This document shows positions 1-12,406 of a DNA stretch of 64,000 bases, in pieces. Position numbers and translations under genes: made by a program. The notes beneath the pieces are model-generated. The model worked only from the letters and a program-made list of their open reading frames with translations, had not been told where the DNA came from and did no database searches. Source of the stretch: Dryococelus australis (lineage: Eukaryota > Arthropoda > Insecta > Phasmatodea > Phasmatidae); the NCBI GenBank assembly GCA_029891345.1, contig CM057003.1, positions 9,242,209 through 9,306,208 on the forward strand. Reading direction: 5' to 3'. The stretch's first letter is position 1; each line of letters opens with the position of its first letter.

Positions 1-69
1 GTAGCCCCGATGGCAATATATCTAATTTTTACAGTTTAAAATAACAGCGGAAAATATCGTAAGTAGGCC

Positions 70-124
70 GTAATGGTACGGTGTTGTTTTATTGAGCGAG
101 AGAGCATCTGCTGAGCGAGGCTTG

Positions 125-159
<35 letters not shown>

Positions 160-1290
160 ATTTGTCTCTTTCACACTCGGGAAGTTTCACTTCGCTAATA
201 AGCGGTAATTACACATGTTTTCAATTGTAGCATATTCCATACTTATTACAGCAAAGTAATGGTTTTTGAATTTGTAATTTACAACTGAAAATAAATATTA
301 ATGTTTGAATACTTATTTTAATATATTAAGATATGACGGCGGGGCAGAAACAAAGTGGAGTTGGCAGACGTGGTGAGCCATGATGTCATGGCGTGTTGCT
401 GTTTAACCAAACGAAGCATAAATTATACTTACTCCGAAAAATACTTCAAATTACCACATCACGTTTGTAGACGTGTTTTTTAAACCCACCTAGGCAAGTT
501 ACGATGTTGTGATAAATCTGTGTTTATGCGGTAGTAATAAATACACTTTTACAGTTTGTTTCGTTAACCGCTGCGTGTGAAATAGCGTGGCGTGGCTGCG
601 TGGTGATCGTTACGCTGGATGTGTGTGTGAGCGTGATTTCAAATATTTGACGTGAACTATTTATAAGTTTTAAATGTGAACTGTTTTTATGACGAAGTTA
701 TTTATTTACATCCACGTCTGTTTATTTATCACAACGTTGTATTTTTGCCCTGGGTGTTTGAGACGCTGTCGTGTAACGTGATTTACCACCAATCCCAAAA
801 AAATAACCAAGCCCAGCCCCAATAAATTTCAATAAACCGAATAAGTAAGTAGCAATGCATATAAATATGAGCATAATAAAAGTTACGGTAGGCTTATTTG
901 TGTGCATGTTCACCGCTATATTTTAAGTTTGTATTACAAAAATGAGCGACACGAGTTACGTGCTTGATTTTAATGTCTCTTTTTCGTTGGACTGGTTATT
1001 CTTTCGTTATTCGAACTGAGGCCGTCCTTCTAAAAAAATAAACCAACACATATCCATAACAAAAAGTTACATACTATAGTTCATCACCCCGCAGTTGTAA
1101 CAGTGTTTAACACAGTCGCGGCAAAATATTAACGTGCATTACGTGCATTGTGCTATTTCGTGGAAAACAAATATGTTGATATAACATAATCGTAAGAATT
1201 ATCGAGAATTCAGGCATTTTTAAAACGTCATTAAGCTGACCTAAATAATATTATAGGCCTAAACTGTGAATATTTATACGAAATGGTTTT
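70..1290 (-). repeat. 1.2-kb interspersed repeat R1, copy 1
   Basis: Read on the minus strand, this block matches 26765-27925 at many points. Shared features are a 'TTTAGGCCTATAA' segment near one end, an 'ATATTTTGCC' segment, a stretch 'ACAACGTTGTGATAAA' in the middle, 'GTAATTTACAACTGAAA', and a GA/TC dinucleotide run near the other end. Both copies hold a short reading frame starting with a strongly hydrophobic segment (here 913 down to 722, 63 codons) and ending in K-(I/V)-QRCDK. The copies are diverged by substitutions and small indels, so they are old. No terminal inverted repeat or target duplication was recognised. It could be a non-autonomous transposon or a fragment of a larger one. 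No protein function is claimed. Confidence 0.75.
129..156. repeat. (TC)n microsatellite inside R1
   Basis: About 14 uninterrupted TC dinucleotides. The other R1 copy carries a GA run at the equivalent place (27836-27860), so the microsatellite belongs to the repeat family and is not a random local expansion. Confidence 0.9.
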
Positions 1291-1780
1291 TGAAATAGAC
1301 CTACGACAGATTTATTTGAAAAGCTGTAAACATTAAACAACACATTTGAAAAATGTAATGTAGAAGTCAAATTTCAATGTTTATGTTTAGGTACAGCGAA
1401 AGTATACGGAACACATATACACACATAATGGAATGGTATGAATGGTATGTAAACATTGATTTTGACAGATGCTACATGGCAGACACATGGCAATGTTTGT
1501 TTACATTTGGCGGAAGGATGCGAAACGGGCCTGCAAGTAGATATTTAGTAGGGCTCCGAGAAATTTGCTTCCAGTGGGTAATGGACTATAGTTGAATCGA
1601 AGATGGGTAGCATCTTGATTGTGAACAAAATGTAGATGCAAATAAAAGTGTTGGCCTGAGAAACTATTTACGGCCCCCAATTGGGATCGCTATAGCCACT
1701 GGGTTACTGCGGCTCTACTTGACATTACTCTACCCACTGTGGCTCTGCGGCCCCACTTGTTATATGTCTATAGCAACATG
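1291..1780. other. AT-rich stretch, no gene seen
   Basis: Only a 72-codon chance-length frame (1377-1595) with no recognisable motif. No splice-bounded conserved exon was recognised. The right part may be the start of the LINE-like tail that follows. Confidence 0.5.
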
Positions 1781-2204
1781 GAAGAATGTAGCTTTCTAAC
1801 AGTGAAATATTATAAGAATCGGCAATATAGTTTTGGTTGAGCATGTTTAGAAAGCAGCCAAATAGCTCATATATATCCGACTTTGTTCACAAATTTTGAA
1901 TTTTCTCATGGATTTTTTTTTATTCAACTAAGCATTTGACCATCTGGAAGAATGTAGTTTTCTAACAATGAAAGAATTTTAACAATCGGTCCTGCAGTTT
2001 CAATAGAGTATGCTTACACTAAAAAACAGCCCAGTAGCTCACAAAAAAAAATTGAAATTTCTTAACAATTAAAAAAAAAATTAAACATAGCCTAAGTCCA
2101 TCGTGAAGAATGTAGCTTTCTTTTCTCACAGTGAAAGAATTATATTAATCGGATTAGTAGTTCCAGAGAATACCTCTAACAAACAAACAAACAAACAAAC
2201 AAAG
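1781..2204 (+). mobile_element. LINE-type 3' tail with (CAAA)n end
   Basis: A segment beginning GAAGAATGTAGCTTTC and continuing with 'GTGAAAGAATT' and 'ATCGG' occurs three times, at about 1781, 1947 and 2104. It ends in six CAAA-type tetranucleotides at 2178-2203. A phrase of the type 'atcgg…agtagtt…' followed by tetranucleotide repeats is characteristic of 3' ends of RTE-like non-LTR retrotransposons in arthropods. No reverse transcriptase remains, so this is a 5'-truncated insertion. The triplicated segment of about 160 bp is unusual. Confidence 0.55.
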
Positions 2205-2460
2205 GGAAGAGTGAACAGATTTGTGCGGCTCTTAACATCGAGGCCTTGAGACCTGATGAGGGTGATTGGGATGAGTATGGAGCAGCACCGGAATGAAGTG
2301 ACGAGGAAAGCGGGGGATCCCCGAGAAGACCCACCGACCAACGGCATCCTCCGGCACGATTCCCACATGCGAAAATCCGGAGTGACCCGGCCTGGGATTG
2401 AGCCCGGGTCGCCTTGGTGGGAGGCGAGCAGGCTAACTGCTCATCCACTGTGGCCCCCAT
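2205..2460 (-). mobile_element. tRNA-derived SINE, family SB, copy 1
   Basis: On the minus strand the head reads GGGGGCCACAGTGGATGAGC followed by AGTTAG, which resembles a Leu/Ser tRNA A box. About 40 bp further on is a B-box-like GGCTCAATCCC. The body matches the copies at 30604-30875 and 31325-31578, including 'CTCGGGGATC' and 'GTTAAGAGCCGC'. It directly abuts the LINE tail. The body is not coding, and open frames here are incidental. Confidence 0.85.
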
Positions 2461-3840
2461 AAATAAACAAATTTTACCTCTTTATATAATAGTGTAGATA
2501 CCTGTATTACAATAGTGATTATATGGAATTCGATAAAAAAAACTACGTTTATTCAGTTATTGAAGCAAACAGTCCTTTACGTTATACCTTAATGTGACTG
2601 TAAGAGAAACAATTTAAGATTGAACCACAATGGCAGGATTTATTTTACTTATTTGGAAAGTAGCAAAGAGCTTTTAACGAGATTTTAAAATTAAATTAAT
2701 TAAAACCTGATTTTTTTTATCGGTACGTTTCTACTGCTTAGATAGGCAGTTGTGTGACCTTTTTCTCTCTCTATGAAAATACTCATTCTAGACTTTGTTT
2801 CACAGAGGACGCAAAATTAACACTGGAAATAACATAAATTCTTCACTATGGGTATTGTTATGCTGTATGTGTGAAATTTGCAGTACAAGGAAAAATTTCT
2901 AATGCCGATCTTTCGCAGGCGAGCGGCCTTGTATCTTATGGTGGGACGATAGATAACCGTTTGTTCGTGTTACCAAGAATCCTTCAATTGGAAACAAGCG
3001 ATGTCGAGCGGAACCGAATGGGGAGGCCGGAATCTCAGGCTAAGCCCCACAGGCACTCGAAAGTTTACTGAAGCAGGATGAGTTTACTCTCCCTGCCCGC
3101 ACGCAAGTAAACTCCGTGTGGCTAACACCCTTTATTCTTTGAAGAGAGGCGTGAGTCAAACAATCATTATCCCGTCTCCTTCCACTTTCCAAGACGATGT
3201 GCGATGTGAACAGATGTCGCCCACGCCTACAGGTCATCTTTAATTGATATTAATCCCTCACACTTTTTTTAAATTTTTACTGCAACGTCTATTTATGAAA
3301 ACGTGGGACATAAACCAACGCCAAATACTTAATTGAAGTCTACGGATTATTGCGAAACGATACAGAAAAAAATATAAAGGATAATCCCAGGTAACGTTAT
3401 TTGTCAACTTTGCAAGTAAATATTTTGCTAAACTAATACAATTATATAGAGGTACATTTTAAGCCGTAAACGTGTATTTTGCATTACAACGCGAGATATT
3501 CCAGCTAAAACTCTGTTATAAAAATGTTCACAAATCTGATAAGCATCATTCTGTATTTAAGTCACATATTGAATTTTCTGTACTAGCATACAAATGCCTG
3601 TAAACTTTCACTATGCCTAATATTAATTTATTTCCCATTCTTCCTTAAGGAGGCGTACCGAATGTTCTCGTCGTAGAACATAAAGATTCAGCCTTAATAT
3701 AATCCTGTAATTTTTTAATTTTTACCCAGTGAATGCGTTGCTGTTTACTTAACTTGTAGCTCCCGAGGACAATTAATTAATTAATTTTGGCCAGTAATAC
3801 AAATTTTGTGTCATCAGCAGTGCACTCAGAAAAAGGTTTT
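2461..3840. other. AT-rich non-coding stretch
   Basis: Nothing recognisable as an exon, RNA gene or known repeat. Two short frames near 2871-3237 overlap on opposite strands and show no family motif. Confidence 0.5.
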
Positions 3841-3844
3841 GTTG

Positions 3845-4010
3845 AATATACAAAGTTTGTTTGGCGCAAAGAAGTTAATTGTTTGTATAGGTGCAGTAAA
3901 ATATTTTGCTGCTGATAACAAATTATTTTGCTGTTCTTGTGCGGTTGCCGCAAGGTTTAGTTGATCGTACCTAAAGATTTGTTTGGCTCAACGTACATTA
4001 AACCGGCTCG
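3845..4010 (+). repeat. Interspersed repeat R2, copy 1
   Basis: Matches 49684-49880. Shared phrases include 'GTTTGTATAGG', 'AAATATTTT', 'CAAATTATTTTG' and 'TTTGGCTC' followed by A/GACGTA. Both copies are rich in the word TTTGTTTGG. The nature of the repeat is unknown. Confidence 0.6.
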
Positions 4011-5473
4011 ATTAAAAAATAATAATAATAAAAAAAAAAAAAATTGTAACCCGACTGATTTTCAAATCCTAGATTATTTGCACACAAACGCTACGCCCTA
4101 GCAAACTTTTTCTTATAAATTCTATTTAAGTGAAAAATACGTATGACATGTGAAAATGATTTTTTACTTTTCCCTACGAACTATGACAAAGACGGACGAA
4201 CAAAAATATATATACCCATACCTCAACCGAGACTTGTAAACAGTCAATCTATCAACTTCGTGGCCACACCTTTCGCCCGATCCTCACCGTCAGTTTGTAT
4301 CGGAATTAAATGCAGTGGGGTTTATGAAATTTCACAAATATTTTTCGAGGTCGTACATAAATTCCAGCACTGGATTTTGCTTTTTTCAGTTTATGTATAA
4401 AATGATATATTTTTACTGAAATGAATATGTCAATATATTAAACCCGTTGTTTCGCAAGAGTGTCGCGTTCGCGTTACTTATAATTGCTCGGTTTTGTACC
4501 AGCTAGACTCAATAATAGAGATTATGAACTCATGTGAACATTAAAACTGTAATAGCGAGAGCAGTCAAGATTGGTACCGTTAGAAAACGTTCTGGGTGCA
4601 GAAATCCTGTCGTAAATCTGTGACCTACTTTCCGCTTCTCTAACACGCTGATGAACTTGTTAATTCTTCGTAGTTAAGTAGAGCATCAGCTCTGATCCTA
4701 TGAAGTCCGCTAAATCGGCTTGTGTGAGTGTCCTGTTTTCAGAACTTCGAGAGTGGATGGAATTCTAACGATTAATGCCCACTCCATGAAGACCACGTGC
4801 AAACTCTCCATTCGTAATACAGGGAAAAGTCCTTCCAAGTCACAACACTTAGCGCCACTTGAGTGATCCGGGCATCCATAATCCTGCCACAGCTATTCCC
4901 ACCAACTAACGACATCCGATCTGTCAAGCCACATCCACACGACTAAATCGACTTCCTGGTACCACGTTTTTCACGGTAATTCTTGGCTTTCAATTTTCTT
5001 GCACATTTAAAACACGTACATTAGTTCCATGACACACAACACAAACTATACTTATATAATTAAAAGTTTAAATTTAATTACAGACTCGTTGATGTGCGAG
5101 AAAATACAAATCAAGTATAAAAATACACCACATATCTGTCAAATTTTTTCCTTGAACTTTTTTGACGTTTAATACATGTTATCATGTTATTATTCGGGCT
5201 GGACAATGCAATTTCCAAAAATAGGGAGGGGGAGGGATTATTCGTGTCTGGCCGCAATTTGTTACACACTCACAGAAAATAAAGGGCAGCTGTCAGACAG
5301 CCTGCAAATTTAGTTCACGCTAGGTATCCAGTTAATTGTTTACGGCGTTGAATTCAGGGAACAGCAGTTACATAATTATCCTCCATTATTTATAGAATTT
5401 TTGATAAGATGTTTTTGAAGAATAATTCAGAAAAATGGACTTTTAAAAACATCAAGGTAAGATACGAGTGTAA
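4011..5473. other. No recognisable feature
   Basis: AT-rich sequence with a poly-A run near 4030. An 85-codon frame at 4143-4400 has no recognisable motif. Around 4440-5000 the base composition is more balanced, but no exon was recognised. Confidence 0.45.
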
Positions 5474-6280
5474 GTCTATTCGCGGCTTCTTCGCGTTTTT
5501 TTATTCACACCTTTGAAAATATCCCCATGTATGACGTGTCTGGTGGTTTCCTAAAGACGTCTTGTACCTCAAGCGTTTAATTCTTCTGATAACATAAAAG
5601 TGCCTTATTTTTTGTTATAGTGATATCGATTATATTTCATTTATAAAATTATAATGTTTCATTATATAATCTGTTCACGGTAAGATGAGCACTTTCGGAA
5701 GCCCTGCTTAAGATCTACTTGTATGCACGTCATGTATACTTCCGCCTTATGTAAAATTAACATTGCCAAGGGTCTCATCCCTTTATTAATGCGTCGGCCA
5801 AAAGAAACTGTGAAATTATTACAAAAGTGAATATTTTAAAATCTGGCAATTTTTACACTTCAGTGCATTAAAAAAAAACAACGAAAAAATAATTTAACTT
5901 ATCACGAATGAACACCTAACACTTTTTATTCGACATTAAGATATGGAACTACTTTCCCATCCATCGTTGCCAACTTTATTGGGCACATGTCACTCAGTAC
6001 ACCCACTGAAATACATGCAGACAGGAGCACTGACTTTTTTCTAGGGTTGATTTGAAAAGTGCTCACTTTATCGTGAACAGCCTTTAATCAATACGAATCA
6101 CAACAGTGATAAAACAGGTGTTCTGGCAATGCCTTGTAAGAAATAGTTCTACTGCAAAACGTTATTAAAATGAGTCCGCACGAGTCCGATACATTGTCTC
6201 TTTGGTGTAATTTTCTGTACTGAGTTCAGGAACAGCCTGAAAGCAGGGCTCCAGAAGAATTGGAGATAACCGTGGATGTA
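5474..6280 (-). mobile_element. MITE type C, split by a type A insertion
   Basis: The left part (5474-5666) carries the type C distal end: TCTATTCGCGGCTTCTTCGC, then 'ACACCTTTGAAAATA' and 'CCCATGTATGACG'. The right part (6089-6280) carries the internal motif 'TGGCAATGCCTTGTAAG' and the proximal end 'AGCAGGGCTCCAGAAGAATT'. A complete type A element lies between them. Removing it restores a type C element of about 385 bp like those at 20512 and 35075. Confidence 0.75.
5667..6088 (+). mobile_element. MITE type A, copy 1
   Basis: Left end CTGTTCACGGTAAGATGAGC with CACTTTC, then 'GGAAGCCCTGCTTAAG' and 'ATCTACTTGTATGCA'. The right end is AAAGTGCTCACTTTATCGTG and AACAGCC. The ends are mutual reverse complements over about 28 bp. 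The interior has no coding capacity. It is inserted into a type C element, so it is younger than that element. Confidence 0.9.
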
Positions 6281-6730
6281 CTACACCCTCCAGTGGGCGG
6301 CGAAACGACCGGGACTGGGCGGTCGCGGGACGGGAAACGAGGCAGTGGGTCTGGTCGTGGACCCGGGGAAATTGGCGTAGCGGTAACGGGCGGGTAGTGC
6401 AGAGAAATCGTCCGGGGCCAGCACGCACGAAACCAGCTACGAAGAACGTCCCGTATACGAACAGGCAGTCGGGCACGATGGCTTCCTCTTGTAAGGTAGG
6501 CCTGGAGGTGGGTCATCAGGAAGCACAGCCACCGGCATAACGGGATTGTTTTCACCAGAGAACGAATTTCGCGCCTGCTCCCACTCCCGCGTGATGCCAT
6601 GAAGCTGTGGTACGGATGAAGTCCACAATAGTCCGCAGCACGACATTTTCCTTCAGAAGTAGCATTCTCCACATCCAATGATAGTGAGTCAGAGTTGCTA
6701 TATTTGTAAGAGCAAAAAAAAAAAAAAACG
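6281..6730. other. GC-rich island ending in poly-A
   Basis: About 6285-6480 is clearly more GC-rich than its surroundings, and a run of about 16 A lies at 6715-6730. Minus-strand frames (up to 178 codons) cross it but show no recognisable domain and read through the poly-T. It could be a transcribed repeat or a processed copy of something unrecognised. Confidence 0.3.
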
Positions 6731-7690
6731 GGACACACATGAGGACGTCTACATCTGACCACGTACAGCTGTGAAGATTGTTATTTCAAAGACCCCCTTT
6801 ACTCATAGAATGTTATTAACAGTGTTTTCAATTTCATAACACGTAATTATTATGCAAACATCTGAGCCGGTCACGCTAGACAAGCCAATAATCTGATTTC
6901 CGAATTACTTTTTTCGTTTCATTTCTTCGTGCAAACCCAAGTGCGACAAATTTTAGTTAGGGCACAGAACACGATCTCCAGGATCGAGATGTATTGCCAC
7001 AAATAAAAAATCAAAACTTCGGAACCTCCGCTGATTTATTATAACCTGTTGGCGTATTCAACAAGTAAATCCAGATATCTTGCCAAGATTTAAAATTCCG
7101 TCTGGAAAATCTAACCTATAAAGAGAACACGTATGTGTAAAAACCTGGCATGTGGCAACAATATAGTACGTTGGCTGATGCACTGGACATATAAGCAGTA
7201 ACCTACATTGTGTTCTCCGTCTGTTAAGGTAAGGGAGACATGAAGGATTGTTGCAATGGATGCTGGCGCCGCTGTAAAATAGAACTGAGGAATGTTTATG
7301 TCTTGTCTCCTGCATATTTATCCTATATATTATACAAATTATTAAATATATTTATTAAAAATATATTATGTTATATAATATACTATTAATTATATAGGGC
7401 CTAAAATATTATGTTAAATATATATTTTTATATATAATTTATGCTTATATATTACTAGAGATTATATATTATATATGTAATGCATATATTAAATATTATT
7501 ATATTACCATGTTCTATTATATTTTCATATTCTATAATAATGCTAAACTAATATTATTTTTAATATCATGTATTATATAAAATATAATATATTACTTTTA
7601 ATATAATGTTATATACTATATATTATTTTGGTATTATGTAATATATAATATATATTATTTTTTATTATATGTTATACGTGTATATTTTTA
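6731..7690. other. No gene; very AT-rich from 7310
   Basis: Sequence from about 7310 is nearly pure A and T and merges into the 35-bp repeat. An 85-codon minus-strand frame at 7058-7315 has no motif. Confidence 0.5.
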
Positions 7691-7694
7691 AATA

Positions 7695-7875
7695 TTATGT
7701 ACTATATAATATATAATACATCTTATATATTATGTACTATATAATATATAATATATCTTATATATTATGTACTATATAATATATAATATATCTTATATAT
7801 TATGAACTATATAATATATAATATATCTTATATATTATGTACTATATAATATATAATATATCTTATATATTATTA
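7695..7875. repeat. AT-rich minisatellite, 35-bp period
   Basis: Units start with TCTTATATATTATG at 7721, 7756, 7791, 7826 and 7861, exactly 35 bp apart, with a degraded unit before them. One unit has 'ATGAACT' in place of 'ATGTACT'. Confidence 0.9.
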
Positions 7876-7960
7876 AAAATAATACAATATAACGGCTGAT
7901 TAATATGCCTAAGGAGTATTTATATCTTGTCTCCTGAATATTTATCTCCGTACATACACC

Positions 7961-8235
7961 TTGCAGACACCAGGCGCGGTGGCGCAGTTGTAACTAACTG
8001 GAACCACATTCGGGAGAACCTGAGTTCGATTCCTGGTACCTGCCCCCCCCCCCTTCCCGTCCTAATACTTGTTTCTGTTTCCCAATATTTTCCTAAATCA
8101 CTCCGGGCGAATGCTGGGATGGTTCCTCACAACAGCCATGACTGAACTCCTTCACCTTTCCTGCTTTCCTCAGCAACTTGCTCCGTCTCTCATGAACTCA
8201 CTGCCAACGTTAACGCCTGTTACACACGGTTCACT
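7961..8235 (+). mobile_element. tRNA-derived SINE, family SA
   Basis: The head contains a Pol III A-box-like GGTGGCGCAGTTG (about 7978) and, about 40 bp on, a B box GAGTTCGATTCC. A short C-tract and a pyrimidine-rich body with no coding potential follow. Only one clear copy is seen in the window. It is not a functional tRNA gene because the anticodon arm and acceptor stem do not fold. Confidence 0.75.
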
Positions 8236-8250
8236 TTCTTGCACAAGAAG

Positions 8251-8271
8251 GTACACAACTATGTTGTGTAC
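8251..8271. repeat. Short perfect inverted repeat
   Basis: GTACACAAC, a 3-base loop TAT, then GTTGTGTAC. It lies exactly between the SINE and the 81-bp minisatellite and could have nucleated the array. Confidence 0.8.
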
Positions 8272-8739
8272 ACATCGCGTGAGTGGCTAACTTGTTTTGC
8301 AAAGTGGCTGGCATGCTGCAACATTCAAGTACTATGTTGTTCAAGTCAACTTACATCGCGTGAGTGGCTAACTTGTTTTGCAAAGTGGCTGGCATGCTGC
8401 AACATTCAAGTAGTATGTTGTTCAAGTCAACTTACATCGCGTGAGTGGCTAACTTGTTTTGCAAAGTGGCTGGCATGCTGCAACATTCAAGTACTATGTT
8501 GTTCAAGTCAACTTACATCGCGTGAGTGGCTAACTTGTTTTGCAAGGTGGCTGGCATGCTGCAACATTCAAGTACTATGTTGTTCAAGTCAACTTACATC
8601 GCGTGAGTGGCTAACTTGTTTTGCAAAGTGGCTGGCAAGCTGCAACATTCAAGTAGTATGTTGTTCAAGTCAACTTACATCGCGTGAGTGGCTAACTTGT
8701 TTTGCAAAGTGGCTGGCATGCTGCAACATTCAAGTACTA
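8272..8739 (+). repeat. Minisatellite, 81-bp period, about 5.8 units
   Basis: Units begin ACATCGCGTGAGTGGCTAAC at 8272, 8353, 8434, 8515, 8596 and 8677. Units differ at one to three sites, such as TACTATG versus TAGTATG. As 81 is divisible by 3, a 177-codon frame (8239-8772) runs through with a 27-residue repeat of the form SREWLTCFAKWLACCN. There is no evidence of a real gene: no conserved flanks and no splice context. Confidence 0.95.
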
Positions 8740-9507
8740 ATGCTGTGTATACAGTACGTGCATGGGTCTTGAATACAACACGCGGTTCGCCAACTTGTTC
8801 ACAAAAGATGTACGTCTGTATCAGGCTTAAGTTATACCTACACCTTGCAGACACCATAGATATCGGCAAACATTATTTATTTTATTTAAAAATAAGAAAA
8901 AAGTCACTTCTTGACTCTATGTGACCGAAAGAACACTCAAAACAAACCACTCTTTCGTCAAAATGCGAGGCAGTGAGGCGAATATTGCGCGGACGCGAGA
9001 TCTTCGTCAAACACGTAATTTTTTTCATCCTTTCTCAGAAAAGAAAAATAGGAATGAGCAATTTTCTTACCTGTGCAAACAGTTTAACACTTTTAAATTT
9101 GTTCCTCCGGGAAGTTACTTTGTGTACACTTCGAGCATCTGTTCGAGTAATTAAAATGAGGCTAAGAGAGGATTTCTTTTCAATTTTATCTTTCCTGGAA
9201 TTCGACCAGTTTTTACCAAACACGATTTTTTTTCAGGAAATTGTTTTTTTTTTTCAATGACAATATTTATAATAGTTAAATAAAACTTTCAAACTTTATT
9301 ATTTTTGATTCAATTAGAAACTGTTTACCAAATGTTTGCATTTTTTTTCAGTCAGTTGTTTTCTTGATAATTATGATGCTCGATGTGACAATAAACCCGT
9401 TTTGGTATTAAATACATAAATGTACAATTTGAAGTGATGAAGAGGCGAACAAAATAATAAAACAAATAATTTTACCACGGCAAAGCTGCCATTGTGTATA
9501 ATACATC
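8740..9507. other. No recognisable feature
   Basis: AT-rich. Short overlapping frames on both strands (8688-9260) contain no family motif. Confidence 0.45.
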
Positions 9508-9722
9508 GAATTCACAAAGTGAGCACTTATTTGTAATAATATTCAATAAATATATTTTATTATAGCCTTAGACGTTAACTTTCAAGTACGGTGAAATATA
9601 TACTTTGTGTTTACTACTTAATGAGCAATATTTATTTTTGAAAGAGGTGGAAGGATAAAAAATGGCAGAAAGTAAAAAGTAACTAGGGCCTCAAAAGTGC
9701 TCACTTGACCGTGAACGGCCTA
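9508..9722 (-). mobile_element. MITE type B, copy 1
   Basis: The left end is degraded (ATTCACAAAGTGAGCACTT). The interior has 'ATAAATATATTTTATTATAG' and 'GGCAGAAAGTAAAAAGTAAC'. The right end is CAAAAGTGCTCACTTGACCG, then TGAACGGCC, followed by TA. The core matches the copies at 45806, 48926 and 52136. Confidence 0.85.
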
Positions 9723-11781
9723 TAACGATCATGTTTCAGAGTGGAAATCGCAGGTGAAACGGCAAAAGAAAGTAGACATAGAGCTGCACATATGAAGGGC
9801 GGGAGAGGAGCTGTATTCAAGTGCTGCATCGTGTTCACACAGGTTGTTTTGTTCGATCTTGCATGTGTAGTACTGAATTTCCCTGATCCTTCGCGTGGTT
9901 CAGTTTACTAGATGAAGTAAAAAATTTGTTAATTGAATCTACATGACACTGACTGACAAGAAATGTAATAAAATCTCCACATCTGGCCATTTATAAAAAC
10001 AATTAATTTTAACGACACCAAATAAATGGCGCTGTGGCCGTAATTGCTTTCTTAATGTCTTCGTAGTTTTCGCTGGAGATTTAGTAAATGCTTGAAAATT
10101 ATTATTTCGGCATATTTCGTTGTCAATAAGGTCGAAACCTGTATAACGCAAGTTACTTGGCCAATTCTCAGGAGAAATCTCTCAAACGCAAACATATTAT
10201 TTAGGTGTGAATTTATTCTGAGTTAGCATTTCATTAACTCTAGTTCACACACTCATTAATCCAGCGGCTATAGGAGTACCAAACAAATAATCATCTAACT
10301 ACGTACCAAACCCCTTTTCTGCCTTAGTTTTCTTGCATTGCTTCTGCACCACTTCACTTTCGAAGTGTTGCGCCCCTGAAAAAAATCTATTCAATGTCCG
10401 AAAATAGTAGTCTCCATACAGACTTGGCGAATTGTAATGGAGTCGACATGAACAACTTTTAACGTTTTACTGTTCACGCTGTATCTTAATTAACAAAAAC
10501 TTAACAAGCGCATTGTTTCGTATATGTAAAAATAGAAAATACATTTATAGTGAGTGCTAAATTCGACGTCTTAAGCAGATGTTTCATCAAGTAGGAGTAT
10601 GCGTACAATGATTATACAAAAGAATAAAAATATTTTGTTTAATTTTTTTTATATACTCAGGTGTTCAAAATATAACATTAATAGTCGTGACAAACGTTTA
10701 GCGAGATTATCGTCAGAATAAAGTAAACATTTTTTCGCAAAAGAAAATTACTGACATTTAACGGTGTACGTGAGAAAAAGCTCAAATAAAAATCAACGTT
10801 ATAGATATTTAAACTTATGACTTATGCATTTGAGAAGCGATTTTAGTAGCAATAAAAAAAAATAAAAAATTCAGAGTTGCGTTTATGAAACAGATTTTAG
10901 TTCAAATAATCTGTAAAATGCAAAATTTTATAAAATGACATTTGAGAGAGTTCGCGGCTAATATATAAAATGTAAAAGCTTGTAGAGTATTTTACCCGGA
11001 ATCTGTAATCAGTATATGTCATCAACCGCCGGAATAAAATGTTTACATAACTGAAAATGATTTATTATGAAACACCGTTAAATGTTTTAATGTAAAATTT
11101 ATTTTCTAAAAAATATTTTTGCTGCCTCCTTTTGTGCATTTCCTATTAACAGTTTCTAAATTACTCAAAAATATAATTATATCTTAAACGTTAACGGTAT
11201 TTTTGTTTAGCACTTCCAACTGCTCAAAATGTTTAGCGTTGTTGATATTAGGAAGTGTTCCTTTTATTCGCATTATTTAAGGAGCAGGAATGTGATAAAC
11301 TTCATTCACGGTTTTATCTTCACGGCCTTATATCACTTGATGTAGCAATATATAGAAATTAAAAAAATATATATATATTTACAGCATTTGAAATATTGAC
11401 CGGCCAACATGAAAAGAAATCTTTTAATAGTTTATGCCATCCGTTGAAACAACGGCAGAACTCCCCTGAATACAAAACCAAAACCATATTAGGTAATAAT
11501 TACTTTCGAATTTCTCGTATCTATAACGAAATATTTTGAAGTTCTTTTTACTTTTAAGCGCACAACCTTTTTAAATAAATGGCTTGCCACTCAAATGGCG
11601 AACATTTATGTGACACATTTCCATACGACGGCAAAGGAAAAATGTTGCATTCCGTGAAATTTCCTTTCAATTCGTGTAACCATTTTGCTTTCTTATCTGA
11701 AAAGGAATTTACGTCAGTGTATAGAGAAATAAGCGATACGTCGCAATAAGATGCAAAACTATAATATGGTTTAATCACATA

Positions 11782-11783
<2 letters not shown>
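9723..11783. other. AT-rich non-coding stretch
   Basis: No exon, RNA gene or shared repeat was recognised in these 2 kb. Frames of 60 to 75 codons on the minus strand have no motifs. Confidence 0.5.

Positions 11784-11854
<71 letters not shown>
11784..11854. repeat. (TA)n microsatellite
   Basis: About 35 uninterrupted TA dinucleotides. Confidence 0.97.
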
Positions 11855-11856
<2 letters not shown>

Positions 11857-12406
11857 GGAGCAGAACTGGTATACTTATAAAGTTAAACAGGTCAAAAAAA
11901 TTAAGCAAAGTGAAAATTGCATTTCGCATTGGAAGATATTGCGGGACAAATATTTGTATTGCAAGCTGGATCGCACTGTCAACCATGCAAGAAGTACCCA
12001 ACTTGATTCTTGGGAAAATAAATCTTCTTGTCAATACAAATGGGATTACTAAAGACTACAGTCTCATTAAATGTAGAAGCAGTGAATTAAAAGGAAGATC
12101 TATTTTTGCTGAACACGTAACTTTATTTTCGGAGAGTTATAGGATTACTTTCCGCGCGTGCTCAAAGATATAAAACGCTTCAAAACAAGCGACGTCAACA
12201 AAAGTTTTTTTTTTTTTTTCAAATGTTTAGGTGTATGTGTACACTAACCTTAGGTGTTTTGGGAAGAAGTTAAAAACTCTTGTTCAGTAGCAAGTTTCTG
12301 GCGACTGTTGGTACAATTTGCAATGTAATTAATTTGGAATTTAATACTACTGCAATAAGAAAAGCGAGAATTCTCTCCCATCCATAGTGGAAATTAATTT
12401 GGTAAA

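Noticed and set aside
6226-6762. 178-codon minus-strand gene
   Set aside because: It starts upstream of a poly-T run, has no recognisable domain, and overlaps the proximal end of a type C MITE.
7978-8040. Functional tRNA gene at the SINE head
   Set aside because: A and B boxes are present but no cloverleaf closes, and a SINE body follows.
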